A stretch of DNA of 31,909 nt, taken from positions 1 to 31,909 of the forward strand of contig JBNKEE010000057.1 in NCBI GenBank assembly GCA_050288625.1. Reading direction: 5' to 3'. Positions 1 through 8,671 of the stretch are shown here, in pieces (the stretch's first letter is position 1; every line of letters begins with the position of its first letter). The translations under genes and the position numbers were made by a program. This DNA comes from JAAGZL01 sp050288625. GTDB taxonomy: Bacteria > Pseudomonadota > Gammaproteobacteria > Chromatiales > Chromatiaceae. Under the pieces are notes generated by a model that was not told where the DNA came from, searched no databases, and was given only the letters and a program-made list of their open reading frames with translations.

Positions 1-76
1 TGGTGGGCCATGAAGGATTCGAACCTTCGACCAATGGATTAAGAGTCCACTGCTCTACCAGCTGAGCTAATGGCCC
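1..76 (-). tRNA. tRNA-Lys (anticodon CTT)
   Basis: Cloverleaf on the minus strand. The acceptor stem pairs GGGCCAT with ATGGCCC, the D-arm contains TAGCTCAGCTGGTAGAGC, the anticodon loop is CTCTTAA between paired GTGGA and TCCAT, and the T-loop is GGTTCGAATCC. CCA is encoded and is the very edge of the window. It is the last of four tRNA genes read leftward, so the operon terminator lies outside the window. Confidence 0.97.
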
Positions 77-81
77 ATGAT

Positions 82-158
82 TGGGGTGGGTAATGGGACT
101 CGAACCCACGACGACTGGAATCACAATCCAGGGCTCTACCAACTGAGCTATACCCACC
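82..158 (-). tRNA. tRNA-His (anticodon GTG)
   Basis: Nearly identical in layout to E. coli tRNA-His. The acceptor strand GTGGGTA is preceded by the extra 5' G (G-1) that identifies tRNA-His, and this base faces a C discriminator. The anticodon loop TTGTGAT sits in a CTGGA/TCCAG stem. CCA is encoded. It is 5 nt from tRNA-Lys in the same transcript. Confidence 0.97.
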
Positions 159-244
159 ATAAACTGGTGATACTACATCTTCTTTAGGTCTGCTTTTAAC
201 GACTTAGATTCCTAAAGCATCAAATCGTCACAACGGGCCGAATT

Positions 245-321
245 TGGCACGCCCGGCAGGATTCGAACCTGCTACCCTCGGCTTAGAAGGCCGATGCTCT
301 ATCCAAATGAGCTACGGGCGC
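245..321 (-). tRNA. tRNA-Arg (anticodon TCT)
   Basis: Minus-strand cloverleaf with acceptor GCGCCCG/CGGGCGT, anticodon loop CTTCTAA in a TCGGC/GCCGA stem, T-loop GGTTCGAATCC and encoded CCA. It reads AGA codons. It is a different isoacceptor from the broken tRNA-Arg at 30165-30209, whose loop contains ACG. It is separated from tRNA-His by 86 nt and from tRNA-Pro by 16 nt. Confidence 0.97.
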
Positions 322-337
322 ATGGTCGATCTAAAAC

Positions 338-414
338 TGGTCGGGGTAGAGAGATTCGAACTCCCGACATCCTGCTCCCAAAGCAGGCGCGCTACCAGAC
401 TGCGCTATACCCCG
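338..414 (-). tRNA. tRNA-Pro (anticodon TGG)
   Basis: First gene of the leftward tRNA operon. The acceptor is CGGGGTA/TACCCCG, the anticodon loop TTTGGGA lies in a CCTGC/GCAGG stem, the T-loop is GAGTTCGAATCTC and CCA is encoded. The promoter lies about 35 nt upstream (449-477). Confidence 0.97.
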
Positions 415-448
415 TGCTTCAACTGCTTCGCACCGCGCGAAGTGCGGA

Positions 449-477
449 ATAATACGCAGTGTATTCTCCCGCGTCAA
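449..477 (-). promoter_or_regulatory. Sigma-70 promoter of the tRNA operon
   Basis: On the minus strand TTGACG (472-477) and TATTAT (449-454) are separated by exactly 17 bp, close to the sigma-70 consensus. The bases following the -10 are strongly GC-rich (TCCGCACTTCGCGCGG). That is the discriminator type known for stable-RNA promoters under stringent (ppGpp/DksA) control. The promoter assignment is strong; the stringent control is inferred from family knowledge. Confidence 0.8.
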
Positions 478-580
478 CGGCGATTGAGTAATTTTAGTGC
501 AGTTTTTCCTAGACATAAACAATCATTTAAGTATCATTCCCCACTCGCTGTAACAGTTTCGAAATGGAGCAGGAAAAGGC

Positions 581-1447
581 ATGAGCGCACAAATCCTTGA
601 CGGCAAGACGATAGCTGCCGAAATCAGACAAGATGTCCAATCCGCAGTAGAGGAGATGATCTCCGTGGGCCGGCGCCCACCCGGATTGGCGGTGGTATTG
701 GTGGGTGATGATCCCGCTTCGCAAGTCTATGTACGTAACAAAGAACGCTCCTGCGAAGAGGTCGGTTTCCTCTCCGAGCTACACAGGCTGCCCGCAGACA
801 TAAGCGAAAAGGCCCTTCTGAAGCTGATCGACGACCTGAATGAACGGGACGAGATCGACGGCATCTTGGTACAGCTACCTCTGCCTAAGCATATAGATGA
901 AGAGGCCGTAATCGAGCGCATCCTTCCAACCAAGGATGTAGACGGCTTTCACCCTTACAACGTGGGCCGCCTGACCCTGAAGATGCCTATCATGCGTCCC
1001 TGCACCCCTAAAGGCGTGATGACCCTGCTGGAACGCACCGGTCAAAAACTGGAGGGTCTGGATGCCGTAGTCATCGGACAATCCAACATAGTAGGACGCC
1101 CTATGGCCATGGAACTGCTGGCGGCCCGATGCACCATCACCGTGTGTCACAGCCGTACCAAAAACTTGGCAGAGAAGGCACGCAACGCCGATATCCTGGT
1201 AGTAGCCATCGGACGTGCCGAGTACGTCCCTGGCGACTGGATCAAAGAGGGCGCTATCGTGATAGATGTTGGTATGAACCGCAAGGATGACGGAAAACTA
1301 TGTGGTGACGTGGACTTCGATTCAGCCAAAGAGAAGGCCGCTTGGATCACCCCAGTGCCTGGTGGAGTTGGTCCTATGACCATCGCCACCCTGTTGCAGA
1401 ACACCCTGCAGGCACGGGAAATACATGGCGTGCCAAATATAAAATAG
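581..1447 (+). CDS. folD: Bifunctional methylenetetrahydrofolate dehydrogenase / methenyltetrahydrofolate cyclohydrolase FolD
   Basis: Interconverts 5,10-methylene-, 5,10-methenyl- and 10-formyl-tetrahydrofolate in the cytoplasm, using NADP. At 288 aa it has the normal family length. The catalytic segment YVRNKERSCEEVGF carries the conserved Tyr and Lys. QLPLPKHID, the NADP-binding VVIGQSNIVGRP and the C-terminal PVPGGVGPMTIATLLQNT signature are all present. The ATG at 581 follows AGGAAAAGG. ribE follows after 11 nt in the same direction, so the two are probably co-transcribed: one-carbon folate and flavin supply. The gene is divergent from the tRNA operon. Confidence 0.97.
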   Translation: MSAQILDGKTIAAEIRQDVQSAVEEMISVGRRPPGLAVVLVGDDPASQVYVRNKERSCEEVGFLSELHRLPADISEKALLKLIDDLNERDEIDGILVQLPLPKHIDEEAVIERILPTKDVDGFHPYNVGRLTLKMPIMRPCTPKGVMTLLERTGQKLEGLDAVVIGQSNIVGRPMAMELLAARCTITVCHSRTKNLAEKARNADILVVAIGRAEYVPGDWIKEGAIVIDVGMNRKDDGKLCGDVDFDSAKEKAAWITPVPGGVGPMTIATLLQNTLQAREIHGVPNIK

Positions 1448-1458
1448 GGGCTAACTTC

Positions 1459-2064
1459 ATGTTCACTGGGATAGTCCAAGGCACCGCGGAGGTAGTAGAG
1501 ATCATTGAGAAAGAGGACTTCCGCACCCACACCATAAGACTACCCAAAGATGAACTGCAAGGACTAAAACCAGGCGCGTCAATAGCACACAACGGCTGCT
1601 GTCTAACGGTAGTAAGCATAGAAGAAGACCTGGTCAGATTCGATCTGATGCGGGAGACCCTACGCGTCACCAATCTGGGCGAACTGAAAGTAGGCGACCA
1701 GATCAATTACGAACGCGCCGCCCGCTTTGGAGATGAGATCGGTGGACATCAGATGTCCGGTCACATCATCGCCATGGCGGAGGTAACTCGAGTCATCGAG
1801 AGCGAAAACAACCGCCAGATCTGGTTCCGCATTCCCCATGACCTGATGCGTTATATATTCACCAAGGGATACATCGGCATCGACGGCATCAGCCTCACCA
1901 TAGGGGATGTGGAGGGTAATGAATTCAACGTCAACCTGATCCCGGAAACCCTTGAGCGTACCAATATGGACAGCCGCAAACCTGGGGACCACATCAACAT
2001 AGAGATAGACCCACAAACCCAGGCCATTGTGGATACCGTAGAAAGGGTACTTGCCGAACACTAA
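1459..2064 (+). CDS. ribE: Riboflavin synthase alpha chain
   Basis: Dismutates two 6,7-dimethyl-8-ribityllumazine molecules to riboflavin plus the pyrimidine precursor. It is 201 aa with two tandem lumazine-binding barrels. The N-terminal MFTGIVQGTAEV is the family hallmark and fixes the start at 1459, although the frame stays open upstream into folD. SIAHNGCCLTVV (first barrel) and IGIDGISLTIGDV (second barrel) are the paired substrate-site motifs, and NIEIDPQTQAIVDTVERVL matches the end of the E. coli enzyme. It is known as ribC in older E. coli literature. It is isolated from the other rib genes here and sits directly behind folD. Confidence 0.96.
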   Translation: MFTGIVQGTAEVVEIIEKEDFRTHTIRLPKDELQGLKPGASIAHNGCCLTVVSIEEDLVRFDLMRETLRVTNLGELKVGDQINYERAARFGDEIGGHQMSGHIIAMAEVTRVIESENNRQIWFRIPHDLMRYIFTKGYIGIDGISLTIGDVEGNEFNVNLIPETLERTNMDSRKPGDHINIEIDPQTQAIVDTVERVLAEH

Positions 2065-2129
2065 GCCAGCGTAGAAAAACCTCTCTGATATCCCTACACT
2101 ATTGATATAACAAGGAGAGGAGCGGCAAT

Positions 2130-2564
2130 ATGGCTAAATACAAACATATTCTCGTTGCCATAGATCTGACACCAGAGGGAGAAAAGGTGTTGGAGCAGGC
2201 CATCGAACTAAGCAAACAGAACGATTCCTCGCTGTCCCTGGTCAACGTGGTAGAACACATTACATCCATCTACGACGCAGAGATGGGTTTCCCTGAACCA
2301 CCCAGTATTGAGCAGGATCTGAGCGCACGAGCCATAGATCGTTTGGAGATTATTAAGAAAAATCATAAGATCAACGACACAAAAAGTTACGTACGTTCCG
2401 GCACGGCCAAGCATGAGATCATAGACCTTGCTAAAGAGATTGACGCAGACCTGATAGTGATCGGCAGTCACGGCCGTCATGGACTGCAATTACTACTGGG
2501 CTCAACAGCCAACGGCATACTACATCTGGCGACCTGTGACGTACTGGCAGTTCGGATCGGTTAA
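2130..2564 (+). CDS. Universal stress protein, UspA family
   Basis: A 144-aa cytoplasmic alpha/beta protein of the Usp fold. The N-terminus MAKYKHILVAIDLT and the C-terminal nucleotide-loop pattern GSHGRHGLQLLLGST followed by CDVLAVRIG are typical. The Gly-rich loop suggests nucleotide binding, although the spacing between glycines is 8 rather than the classical 9. The start has a good ribosome site (AGGAGAGG at 2113-2120). It is 65 nt after ribE and may have its own promoter. Its stop codon overlaps that of convergent purL. The biochemical role is unknown. Confidence 0.93.
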   Translation: MAKYKHILVAIDLTPEGEKVLEQAIELSKQNDSSLSLVNVVEHITSIYDAEMGFPEPPSIEQDLSARAIDRLEIIKKNHKINDTKSYVRSGTAKHEIIDLAKEIDADLIVIGSHGRHGLQLLLGSTANGILHLATCDVLAVRIG

Positions 2565-5500
2565 TCAACCCAAACCCGCGCATTACGAAACAGTCGCAGC
2601 CAGGGCGCGTCCTCGCCCCAGTCGTCTGGATGCCATGAATTCTGCACACTGCGTATCACACGTTCCGGATGAGGCATCATAATGGTCACCCGACCGTCCG
2701 CACTGCAAAGCCCCGCGATTCCTCGGGGCGATCCGTTGGGATTCGCCGGGTAGAGTTCAGCTATCTCGCCGTTGTTTTCGATGTAGCGCAACGTAACATG
2801 CTGTTCTGCGCTTTGCAGATGGGCCTGGTCATGAAACTCCGCCCTGCCCTCGCCATGGGCCACTACGATAGGAATACGCGAACCCTCCATGCCTTTGAGT
2901 AAGATAGACGGGGTCTTTTGTATCTCAACTGTGATAAACCTGCCCTCAAACTGCTCGGAGCGATTACGTACAAAATGTGGCCAGTGTCCGGTGCCTGGGA
3001 TCAGGCTGTGAAGGTTAGACAGCATCTGACAGCCATTGCACACCCCCAGGGCGAAGGTATCCTCACGCTCGAAGAATGCCTGAAATTGATCGCTGGCTCT
3101 GGAGTTAAACAGAATCGATTTAGCCCAACCCTCGCCCGCCCCCAGTACGTCGCCATAGGAGAAGCCACCACAGGCCACAAGACCGCGAAAACCGTCCAGG
3201 GTCACCCTGCCAGCGAGTATGTCAGACATATGCACATCCACACTGTCGAATCCGGCACGATGGAACGAGTTGGCCATCTCAATCTGGCCGTTTACACCCT
3301 GTTCGCGTAGGATCGCCATCGGTGGTCTGACCCCTGTCGCAATCATAGGGGCGGCCACATCCTCATTCCTGTTAAAGTTCAGTTTTACCTGAATACCTGG
3401 ATCATCCTGCGCGATGCGTTCAAACTCCTCATGGGCACACTCCGGATTGTCCCGCATGGCCTGCATCTCGCGAGTGGTCTCAGACCATGCCTGCTGTAGT
3501 TCAACACGGCTTGTGCTGAGCAAGGCCCGCTCACCACGACTGACAGTGACACGATCATCTCCGCTTATGGTTGCGATCCTATGGCTATATTTAGCAAGTC
3601 CGGCATCGTGTAAACGTTGGACAACAGTAGCAGCATCGCTAGTTTTTATCTGTATAACCGCACCCAACTCCTCGTTGAACAGAGCCGCCAGTACGTCCTC
3701 ACCCAGCTCAGAGATATCCACGTTGAGACCGCATCTGCCGGCAAAGGCCATCTCACATAAGGTTGCGAACAGGCCGCCGTCGGAACGATCGTGGTAGGCC
3801 AACAACAGGCCATCCTTATTCAGCCTTTGAATAGCGGAGAAAAAGTGTTTTAACGCGATCGGATCGTTCAGGTCCGGACCATGATGGCCGACCTGCTTGT
3901 ACACTTGGGCCAGGGCCGAGGCGCCCAGGCGATTCGCCCCCTTGCCCAGATCGATCAGGATCAGCTCGCTCTCCCCCAGATCTGTACGCAGTTGTGGCGT
4001 CAGGGTGCGGCGCACATCTCTCACTGGGGCAAAACCGGAGATGATCAGGGAGAGCGGCGCCGCCATCTCACGCTGCTCCTCTCCATCCTGCCATACGGTC
4101 TTCATGGACATGGAGTCCTTGCCCACGGGTACAGATATACCCAGGGCCGGGCACAACTCCATTCCAACCGCTTTGACCGTCTCATACAGTTTGGCATCCT
4201 CGCCGGGGTGACCGGACGCCGCCATCCAGTTGGCAGACAGCTTGATATCCCCAATATTATCGATAGCCCCCGCCGCCAGATTGGTGATCACCTCACCTAT
4301 AGCCATGCGCCCGGAGGCCGGGGCGTCGATCAGAGACAATGGGGTACGCTCGCCGATGGCCATGGCCTCGCCGGTGTATCCAACATAATCAGAGATAGTC
4401 ACCGCCAGATCGGCCACCGGCACCTGCCAGGGTCCCACCATCTGATCCCGATTCACCTGCCCGGTGATGGAGCGATCGCCGATGGTGATCAGGAAGGTCT
4501 TGTTGGCCACGGTGGGCAGACGCAATACCCGTATGGCTGCATCTTTCAGATCGACCTGGCTGAAATCCAGCTCCGGCTTATGGAAGGGCAGATGCTTCAC
4601 ATCCCGCAGCATGCGCGGCGGCCGGCCGAACAACAGCGGGATGGGTATATCGATTGGGTTATTACCGAAGTGGGCGTCGCCTAACAGCAGATGCTCCTCG
4701 TCCGTTGCCTCTCCCACCACGGCATAGGGGCAACGTTCACGCTCACACAGCTGCTTGAATTCATCCAGACGTTCCGCCGCCACCGCCAGCACGTAGCGTT
4801 CCTGAGACTCGTTACACCAGATCTCCATAGGTGTCATACCAGGCTCATCGTTGGGTACCCGTCTCAATTCAAACCGTCCGCCCTTGGCCGAGTCGTGCAC
4901 CAGCTCCGGCAAGGCGTTGGAGAGGCCGCCGGCACCCACATCATGAATAAAGAGTATCGGGTTGTTCTCACCACGCTCCCAGCAACGATCTATCACCTCC
5001 TGACAACGCCGCTCCATCTCCGGGTTGGAGCGTTGCACCGAGGCAAAATCCAGATCCTCAGCCGATGTGCCGCTGGCCATGGAGGAGGCCGCCCCCCCGC
5101 CTAGTCCGATCAACATGGCCGGACCGCCCAGAACCACCAGCGGTGTGCCGTGCGGAAATTGGCTCTTCTGCACATGCTCGGCGCGGATATTACCCAGGCC
5201 ACCAGCCAGCATGATCGGTTTGTGATAGCCACGCAGTTCGGTACCTCCGGCGGCGGGTACATCCTCTTCAAAGGTACGGAAGTAGCCGCAGAGGTTGGGG
5301 CGCCCGAACTCATTATTGAAAGACGCGCCACCCGTAGGCCCTTCCAACATGATATCCAGGGCGGATACTATTCGATCCGGTTTACCGTGATCGGTCTCCC
5401 AGGGCCGCTCCAGGCCTGGTATGCGCAAGTTGGATACCGAAAACCCGGTCAGGCCAGCCTTGGGCTTGGCGCCACGGCCGGTTGCACCCTCGTCCCGAAT

Positions 5501-6457
5501 CTCTCCGCCGGAACCGGTAGCTGCTCCAGGATCGGGTGAGATGGCTGTGGGATGATTGTGAGTCTCCACCTTCATCAGGATATGGATCGGTTCACTATTA
5601 TAGCCGTATCTATTGGTTTCTGGGTCCGGATAGAAACGCTCTCCACTGTGACCGGACATCACCGCCGCATTATCACTGTAGGCGGAAAGCACGTTATCGG
5701 GCGAAGTCTCAGTGGTGTTGCGGATCATCTTGAACAGGGAACGCTCCTGGGCAGCACCATCAATGACCCAGTCGGCATTGAATATCTTGTGGCGGCAATG
5801 TTCAGAGTTGGCCTGAGCGAACATCATCAGTTCAATATCCATGGGGTTACGGCCCAGCCCCTGGAAGCTCTCCACCAGATAATCGATCTCCCCCGAAGAA
5901 AGGGCCAGACCTAGATCCAGATTGGCCTTTTCCAACGCCGGCCTGCCGCCACCGATCACATCCACACTGCTGGCCGGCTTGGGCTCTGCATGGGCAAACA
6001 GACAGGCAGCATCTTCCAGATCGAAGAAGACCGCTTCGGTCATGCGGTCATGCAGCGCCTGCACGACCCTAGCCATTTCTTCTTCACCGAGACCATGGTC
6101 AGAAGCAGAACCGAGCGCCAGATAGTAAGCTATGCCACGCTCCAGTCGTTCTATCTTGTGCAGGCCACAATTGTGGGCGATATCTGTAGCCTTGGTGGAC
6201 CAGGGCGATATGGTTCCAGGTCGCGGCACTACCAGAAACAGAGTGCCTTGAGGTTCGTGTTCAGTGAGATGAGGGCCGTAGCGCAGTACCTTGTCCAGGA
6301 CCTCCTGTTCATCTGAGTTTAGAGACTGCTCCAGCTCAGCAAAATGAACGAATTCCGCATAGATATCTACCTTTTGCCCCATTTCTGAGCCAAGGCGTTG
6401 TTCAAGTTTTTGTAGACGAAATTTAGAGAGGGCCGGGGCACCGCGCAGAATGAGCAT
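2561..6457 (-). CDS. purL: Phosphoribosylformylglycinamidine synthase PurL (large, single-chain type)
   Basis: Converts FGAR, glutamine and ATP to FGAM, step 4 of purine synthesis. At 1298 aa it is the full-length proteobacterial single-chain enzyme and follows the E. coli protein throughout. The N-terminal domain begins LRGAPALSKFRLQKL. The two ATP-binding/AIRS-like halves contain KVETHNHPTAISP, GATGRGAKPKAGL and IPVGKDSMSMKTVWQ. The C-terminal class I glutaminase has nucleophile Cys1140 (GVCNGCQM) and the His1263-Glu1265 pair (MMPHPERV). A 202-bp gap separates it from the upstream hydrolase gene, so it probably has its own promoter. The purine repressor site was not identified. Confidence 0.98.
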   Translation of the reverse strand: MLILRGAPALSKFRLQKLEQRLGSEMGQKVDIYAEFVHFAELEQSLNSDEQEVLDKVLRYGPHLTEHEPQGTLFLVVPRPGTISPWSTKATDIAHNCGLHKIERLERGIAYYLALGSASDHGLGEEEMARVVQALHDRMTEAVFFDLEDAACLFAHAEPKPASSVDVIGGGRPALEKANLDLGLALSSGEIDYLVESFQGLGRNPMDIELMMFAQANSEHCRHKIFNADWVIDGAAQERSLFKMIRNTTETSPDNVLSAYSDNAAVMSGHSGERFYPDPETNRYGYNSEPIHILMKVETHNHPTAISPDPGAATGSGGEIRDEGATGRGAKPKAGLTGFSVSNLRIPGLERPWETDHGKPDRIVSALDIMLEGPTGGASFNNEFGRPNLCGYFRTFEEDVPAAGGTELRGYHKPIMLAGGLGNIRAEHVQKSQFPHGTPLVVLGGPAMLIGLGGGAASSMASGTSAEDLDFASVQRSNPEMERRCQEVIDRCWERGENNPILFIHDVGAGGLSNALPELVHDSAKGGRFELRRVPNDEPGMTPMEIWCNESQERYVLAVAAERLDEFKQLCERERCPYAVVGEATDEEHLLLGDAHFGNNPIDIPIPLLFGRPPRMLRDVKHLPFHKPELDFSQVDLKDAAIRVLRLPTVANKTFLITIGDRSITGQVNRDQMVGPWQVPVADLAVTISDYVGYTGEAMAIGERTPLSLIDAPASGRMAIGEVITNLAAGAIDNIGDIKLSANWMAASGHPGEDAKLYETVKAVGMELCPALGISVPVGKDSMSMKTVWQDGEEQREMAAPLSLIISGFAPVRDVRRTLTPQLRTDLGESELILIDLGKGANRLGASALAQVYKQVGHHGPDLNDPIALKHFFSAIQRLNKDGLLLAYHDRSDGGLFATLCEMAFAGRCGLNVDISELGEDVLAALFNEELGAVIQIKTSDAATVVQRLHDAGLAKYSHRIATISGDDRVTVSRGERALLSTSRVELQQAWSETTREMQAMRDNPECAHEEFERIAQDDPGIQVKLNFNRNEDVAAPMIATGVRPPMAILREQGVNGQIEMANSFHRAGFDSVDVHMSDILAGRVTLDGFRGLVACGGFSYGDVLGAGEGWAKSILFNSRASDQFQAFFEREDTFALGVCNGCQMLSNLHSLIPGTGHWPHFVRNRSEQFEGRFITVEIQKTPSILLKGMEGSRIPIVVAHGEGRAEFHDQAHLQSAEQHVTLRYIENNGEIAELYPANPNGSPRGIAGLCSADGRVTIMMPHPERVIRSVQNSWHPDDWGEDAPWLRLFRNARVWVD

Positions 6458-6627
6458 GTGTAACCTTATTTACCTTAAATACTAAAATCCTAAAGGCATA
6501 ATGATACTCTATGCTGAGGTCTGTTGACACTTTTAACCAGGCGTAAGAGTGGCGCAGAGAGCAGATTTTTGCTCCTGCAAAACCTGCATTCCCGCCATCT
6601 GACCTCCAGGGATAGAGGGAATGCGAT

Positions 6628-6648
6628 ATGATTGCCTGGAGCAATCAT
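6628..6648 (-). other. Perfect stem-loop just downstream of the MBL hydrolase gene
   Basis: ATGATTGC and GCAATCAT form a perfect 8-bp inverted repeat around a 5-nt loop, 11 nt after the stop codon of the 6660-7421 gene. No U-run follows on the minus strand, so it is not a canonical intrinsic terminator. It may protect the 3' end of the dapA-bamC-hydrolase message or mark the border before purL. Confidence 0.45.
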
Positions 6649-6659
6649 AGCCATGGCGG

Positions 6660-7421
6660 TCATATCTCAAACAGTTCAGTCACCTCATCCTGACCGGCGA
6701 TTGAGAGACGATCTACAACAACGGTAGACACCATCGCCATGGCCTCGCATACCAGCTCCGGCCTGTTGTTCTTCTCGCTCAGATGGGCGGCCACAATATG
6801 TTGCAGTCGCGACAAATCGAACTGACGCAGGAAATCTGCTGCCTGGACGTTACTCAGATGCCCCAGCCTCCCCGCCACTCGCGCCTGCAGTGCAGGTGGA
6901 TAAGGCCCATTGGCCAGCATATCCGCGTCATGGTTGCATTCAAGAAACAGCGCATCGCAATTCTTCAGGGTATCGAAGATATGGGGAGTGTAGAAGCCGA
7001 TGTCGGTTAGCATACCCAGCCTACTCCCCTGATGTGAAAACACGAACTGAGCAGGCTCTCTGGCATCATGGGGAACGGGAAATGGTTCCACAACAAGGTC
7101 TCCGATTGAGAAACCATCTTCATGGCAGTTGAACAATCTCACTTGCGGCAGTTCACCACAACGATCCTGTCTATGAGTGCCAGCAGTCATCCAGACCGGG
7201 AGATTATAACGACGGGCATAGGCACCCACACCCTTGATATGATCATGATGCTCATGGGTGACGACAATAGCCTGTATGCTATCCGGTTCTACCCCAAGCC
7301 GCCTTAGACGCAGTTCCACTTCCCTGGCTGCGAAGCCACTATCCAACAGAACCCTGGTATCGCCCGCCTCGATCAGGGCGCAATTTCCTCTACTACCACT
7401 ACCGAGTGAGGCAAACTTCAT
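6660..7421 (-). CDS. MBL-fold metallo-hydrolase, YycJ/WalJ-like
   Basis: 253 aa. The N-terminus MKFASLGSGSRGNCALIE and the metal-binding motif THEHHDH followed by further His and Asp residues (VPHDAREP, LFLECNHD, AAHLSEKN) define a metallo-beta-lactamase-fold phosphoesterase of the YycJ/PhnP-like group. Some members act as nucleases, but the substrate here is not shown. It follows bamC by 19 nt in the same direction. In related genomes a hydrolase of this type often sits next to bamC (family knowledge). It was annotated loosely in older databases as a beta-lactamase-like protein. Confidence 0.9.
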   Translation of the reverse strand: MKFASLGSGSRGNCALIEAGDTRVLLDSGFAAREVELRLRRLGVEPDSIQAIVVTHEHHDHIKGVGAYARRYNLPVWMTAGTHRQDRCGELPQVRLFNCHEDGFSIGDLVVEPFPVPHDAREPAQFVFSHQGSRLGMLTDIGFYTPHIFDTLKNCDALFLECNHDADMLANGPYPPALQARVAGRLGHLSNVQAADFLRQFDLSRLQHIVAAHLSEKNNRPELVCEAMAMVSTVVVDRLSIAGQDEVTELFEI

Positions 7422-7440
7422 GCCCTAACCCAACAGGCAG

Positions 7441-8601
7441 TCAGCGCATCTGCTCGTGCAGCAGGGTTAGGATACGTACCGCAGTGGCAGAGTTATCCCT
7501 GGCACCCGCTTCATTCAAGATCATAATCCTAGTCATATCGCCATCTGGATCCAATTTGACCTGGTAGCGATTTTCCTTATCGATATTTTTGTCATCACCC
7601 TTCCAGAAGGCTAGTTTCGACAACAGACCAGGATCCTCTTGTTCTTTCATAGGATCGTTGTATCGCACAAAATAGACACCATCAGACCTGTTACGATCCT
7701 CCACTGCAAACCCAACACGATCCAAGGCGACTCCGGTCAATCTCCAGGCCCGAGCAATATCATCTTTAACTGTGAGAGAAACACTATCGGCCGAACGGTT
7801 GAGCTGGGAGCGAGATTTTGCTGACACTCCTTTTCTGGCCAGAGAACTACTAGCCTTCTGGTCTGCAACGCCCATATGCACCATCAAACGGCGCAGCATC
7901 TCAGCCTCAAGACCATGATCTGTTGGGCGAGGCACCCATACCGGCCTCTCGTTTGAGCTGCCGGCAGAGTTCATCATCTCTTCCTGCATGCCACGGTGGG
8001 TCAGAAATAGCTCTACTGTTCCCTCCTCTACTCCACGCTCAACCCGCACTCGATACTGATCGCGGGTTGCTGCCGAGTAAGCAGAATCAAAGACCTTGCG
8101 CACCGTATCGGTTATAAAATCTGACTTGATATCCGCCCTGTTCTCAATCCAATCCGTCACCATAACGCCGATGGAAGGATCTTGCTCCGTCATCAAGATT
8201 CCGCTCTCCTGCCAGAAATCGACTGTTCTGGCCCAAACATCATCCGGACTGCCTTTTATAACTAACCATCTCTTGTCGCCATCGCGTTGTACCCTAATAT
8301 CCTCTAACTTCGGGATCACCCCACTACTCCTGGCATATCCTGAGGTTGTCATATCGCGACTGGCAAAATCAGAATAGGTTGCTGAACCAAGGCCTGCCTC
8401 TCCAGGGATAACCAAGGTATCGCTTATAGAACTGCTGGAAAGATCCGGCGGCACTTCCAGGTTCTCACCAGCCTGTCTCGATTTCTTGTATTCAACTTTG
8501 CGATCAGGGAGCATCCCTTCTATCTCCTCGATGCTGGTGCAAGCAGCCATTATCGGAAGCAGGAGGGAGAGTAATACAACTTTTAAACCTTTCAATGACA
8601 T
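7441..8601 (-). CDS. bamC: Outer membrane protein assembly factor BamC (NlpB) lipoprotein
   Basis: A lipoprotein of the BAM complex, which inserts beta-barrels into the outer membrane. It is 386 aa. It has a short basic N-terminus, a hydrophobic stretch and lipobox MAAC with Cys21 as the lipidation site. The unstructured BamD-binding segment follows (GMLPDRKVEYKKSRQ, LEVPPDLSS). Two helix-grip domains come next, around residues 95-220 and 270-385. The dapA-bamC order is the same as in E. coli. It lies 70 nt after dapA and 19 nt before the hydrolase, suggesting one transcript. Confidence 0.94.
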   Translation of the reverse strand: MSLKGLKVVLLSLLLPIMAACTSIEEIEGMLPDRKVEYKKSRQAGENLEVPPDLSSSSISDTLVIPGEAGLGSATYSDFASRDMTTSGYARSSGVIPKLEDIRVQRDGDKRWLVIKGSPDDVWARTVDFWQESGILMTEQDPSIGVMVTDWIENRADIKSDFITDTVRKVFDSAYSAATRDQYRVRVERGVEEGTVELFLTHRGMQEEMMNSAGSSNERPVWVPRPTDHGLEAEMLRRLMVHMGVADQKASSSLARKGVSAKSRSQLNRSADSVSLTVKDDIARAWRLTGVALDRVGFAVEDRNRSDGVYFVRYNDPMKEQEDPGLLSKLAFWKGDDKNIDKENRYQVKLDPDGDMTRIMILNEAGARDNSATAVRILTLLHEQMR

Positions 8602-8671
8602 TTCGCTTATAGCCTGTTCGATTAGTTTTTTAATGTATTCCCATTGTTGGGATCGGACGTACTCTGGACCC

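Noticed and set aside
244..600. Open frame of 118 codons across the tRNA genes
   Set aside because: It is the plus-strand reading of minus-strand tRNA-Arg and tRNA-Pro; peptides such as GFEPATLGLEG are well-known false products of tRNA T-arms.
1342..1458. Longer ribE reading frame beginning inside folD
   Set aside because: The family N-terminus MFTGIVQ at 1459 is unmistakable; the upstream part is folD in another frame.
3881..4684. 267-codon open frame antisense to purL
   Set aside because: It is the mirror of strongly conserved PurL codons, without its own motifs or ribosome site.
8602..8671. Intrinsic terminator between dapA and bamC
   Set aside because: A short TCCCA/TGGGA stem exists, but no U-run follows on the transcribed strand, and gene order suggests co-transcription.
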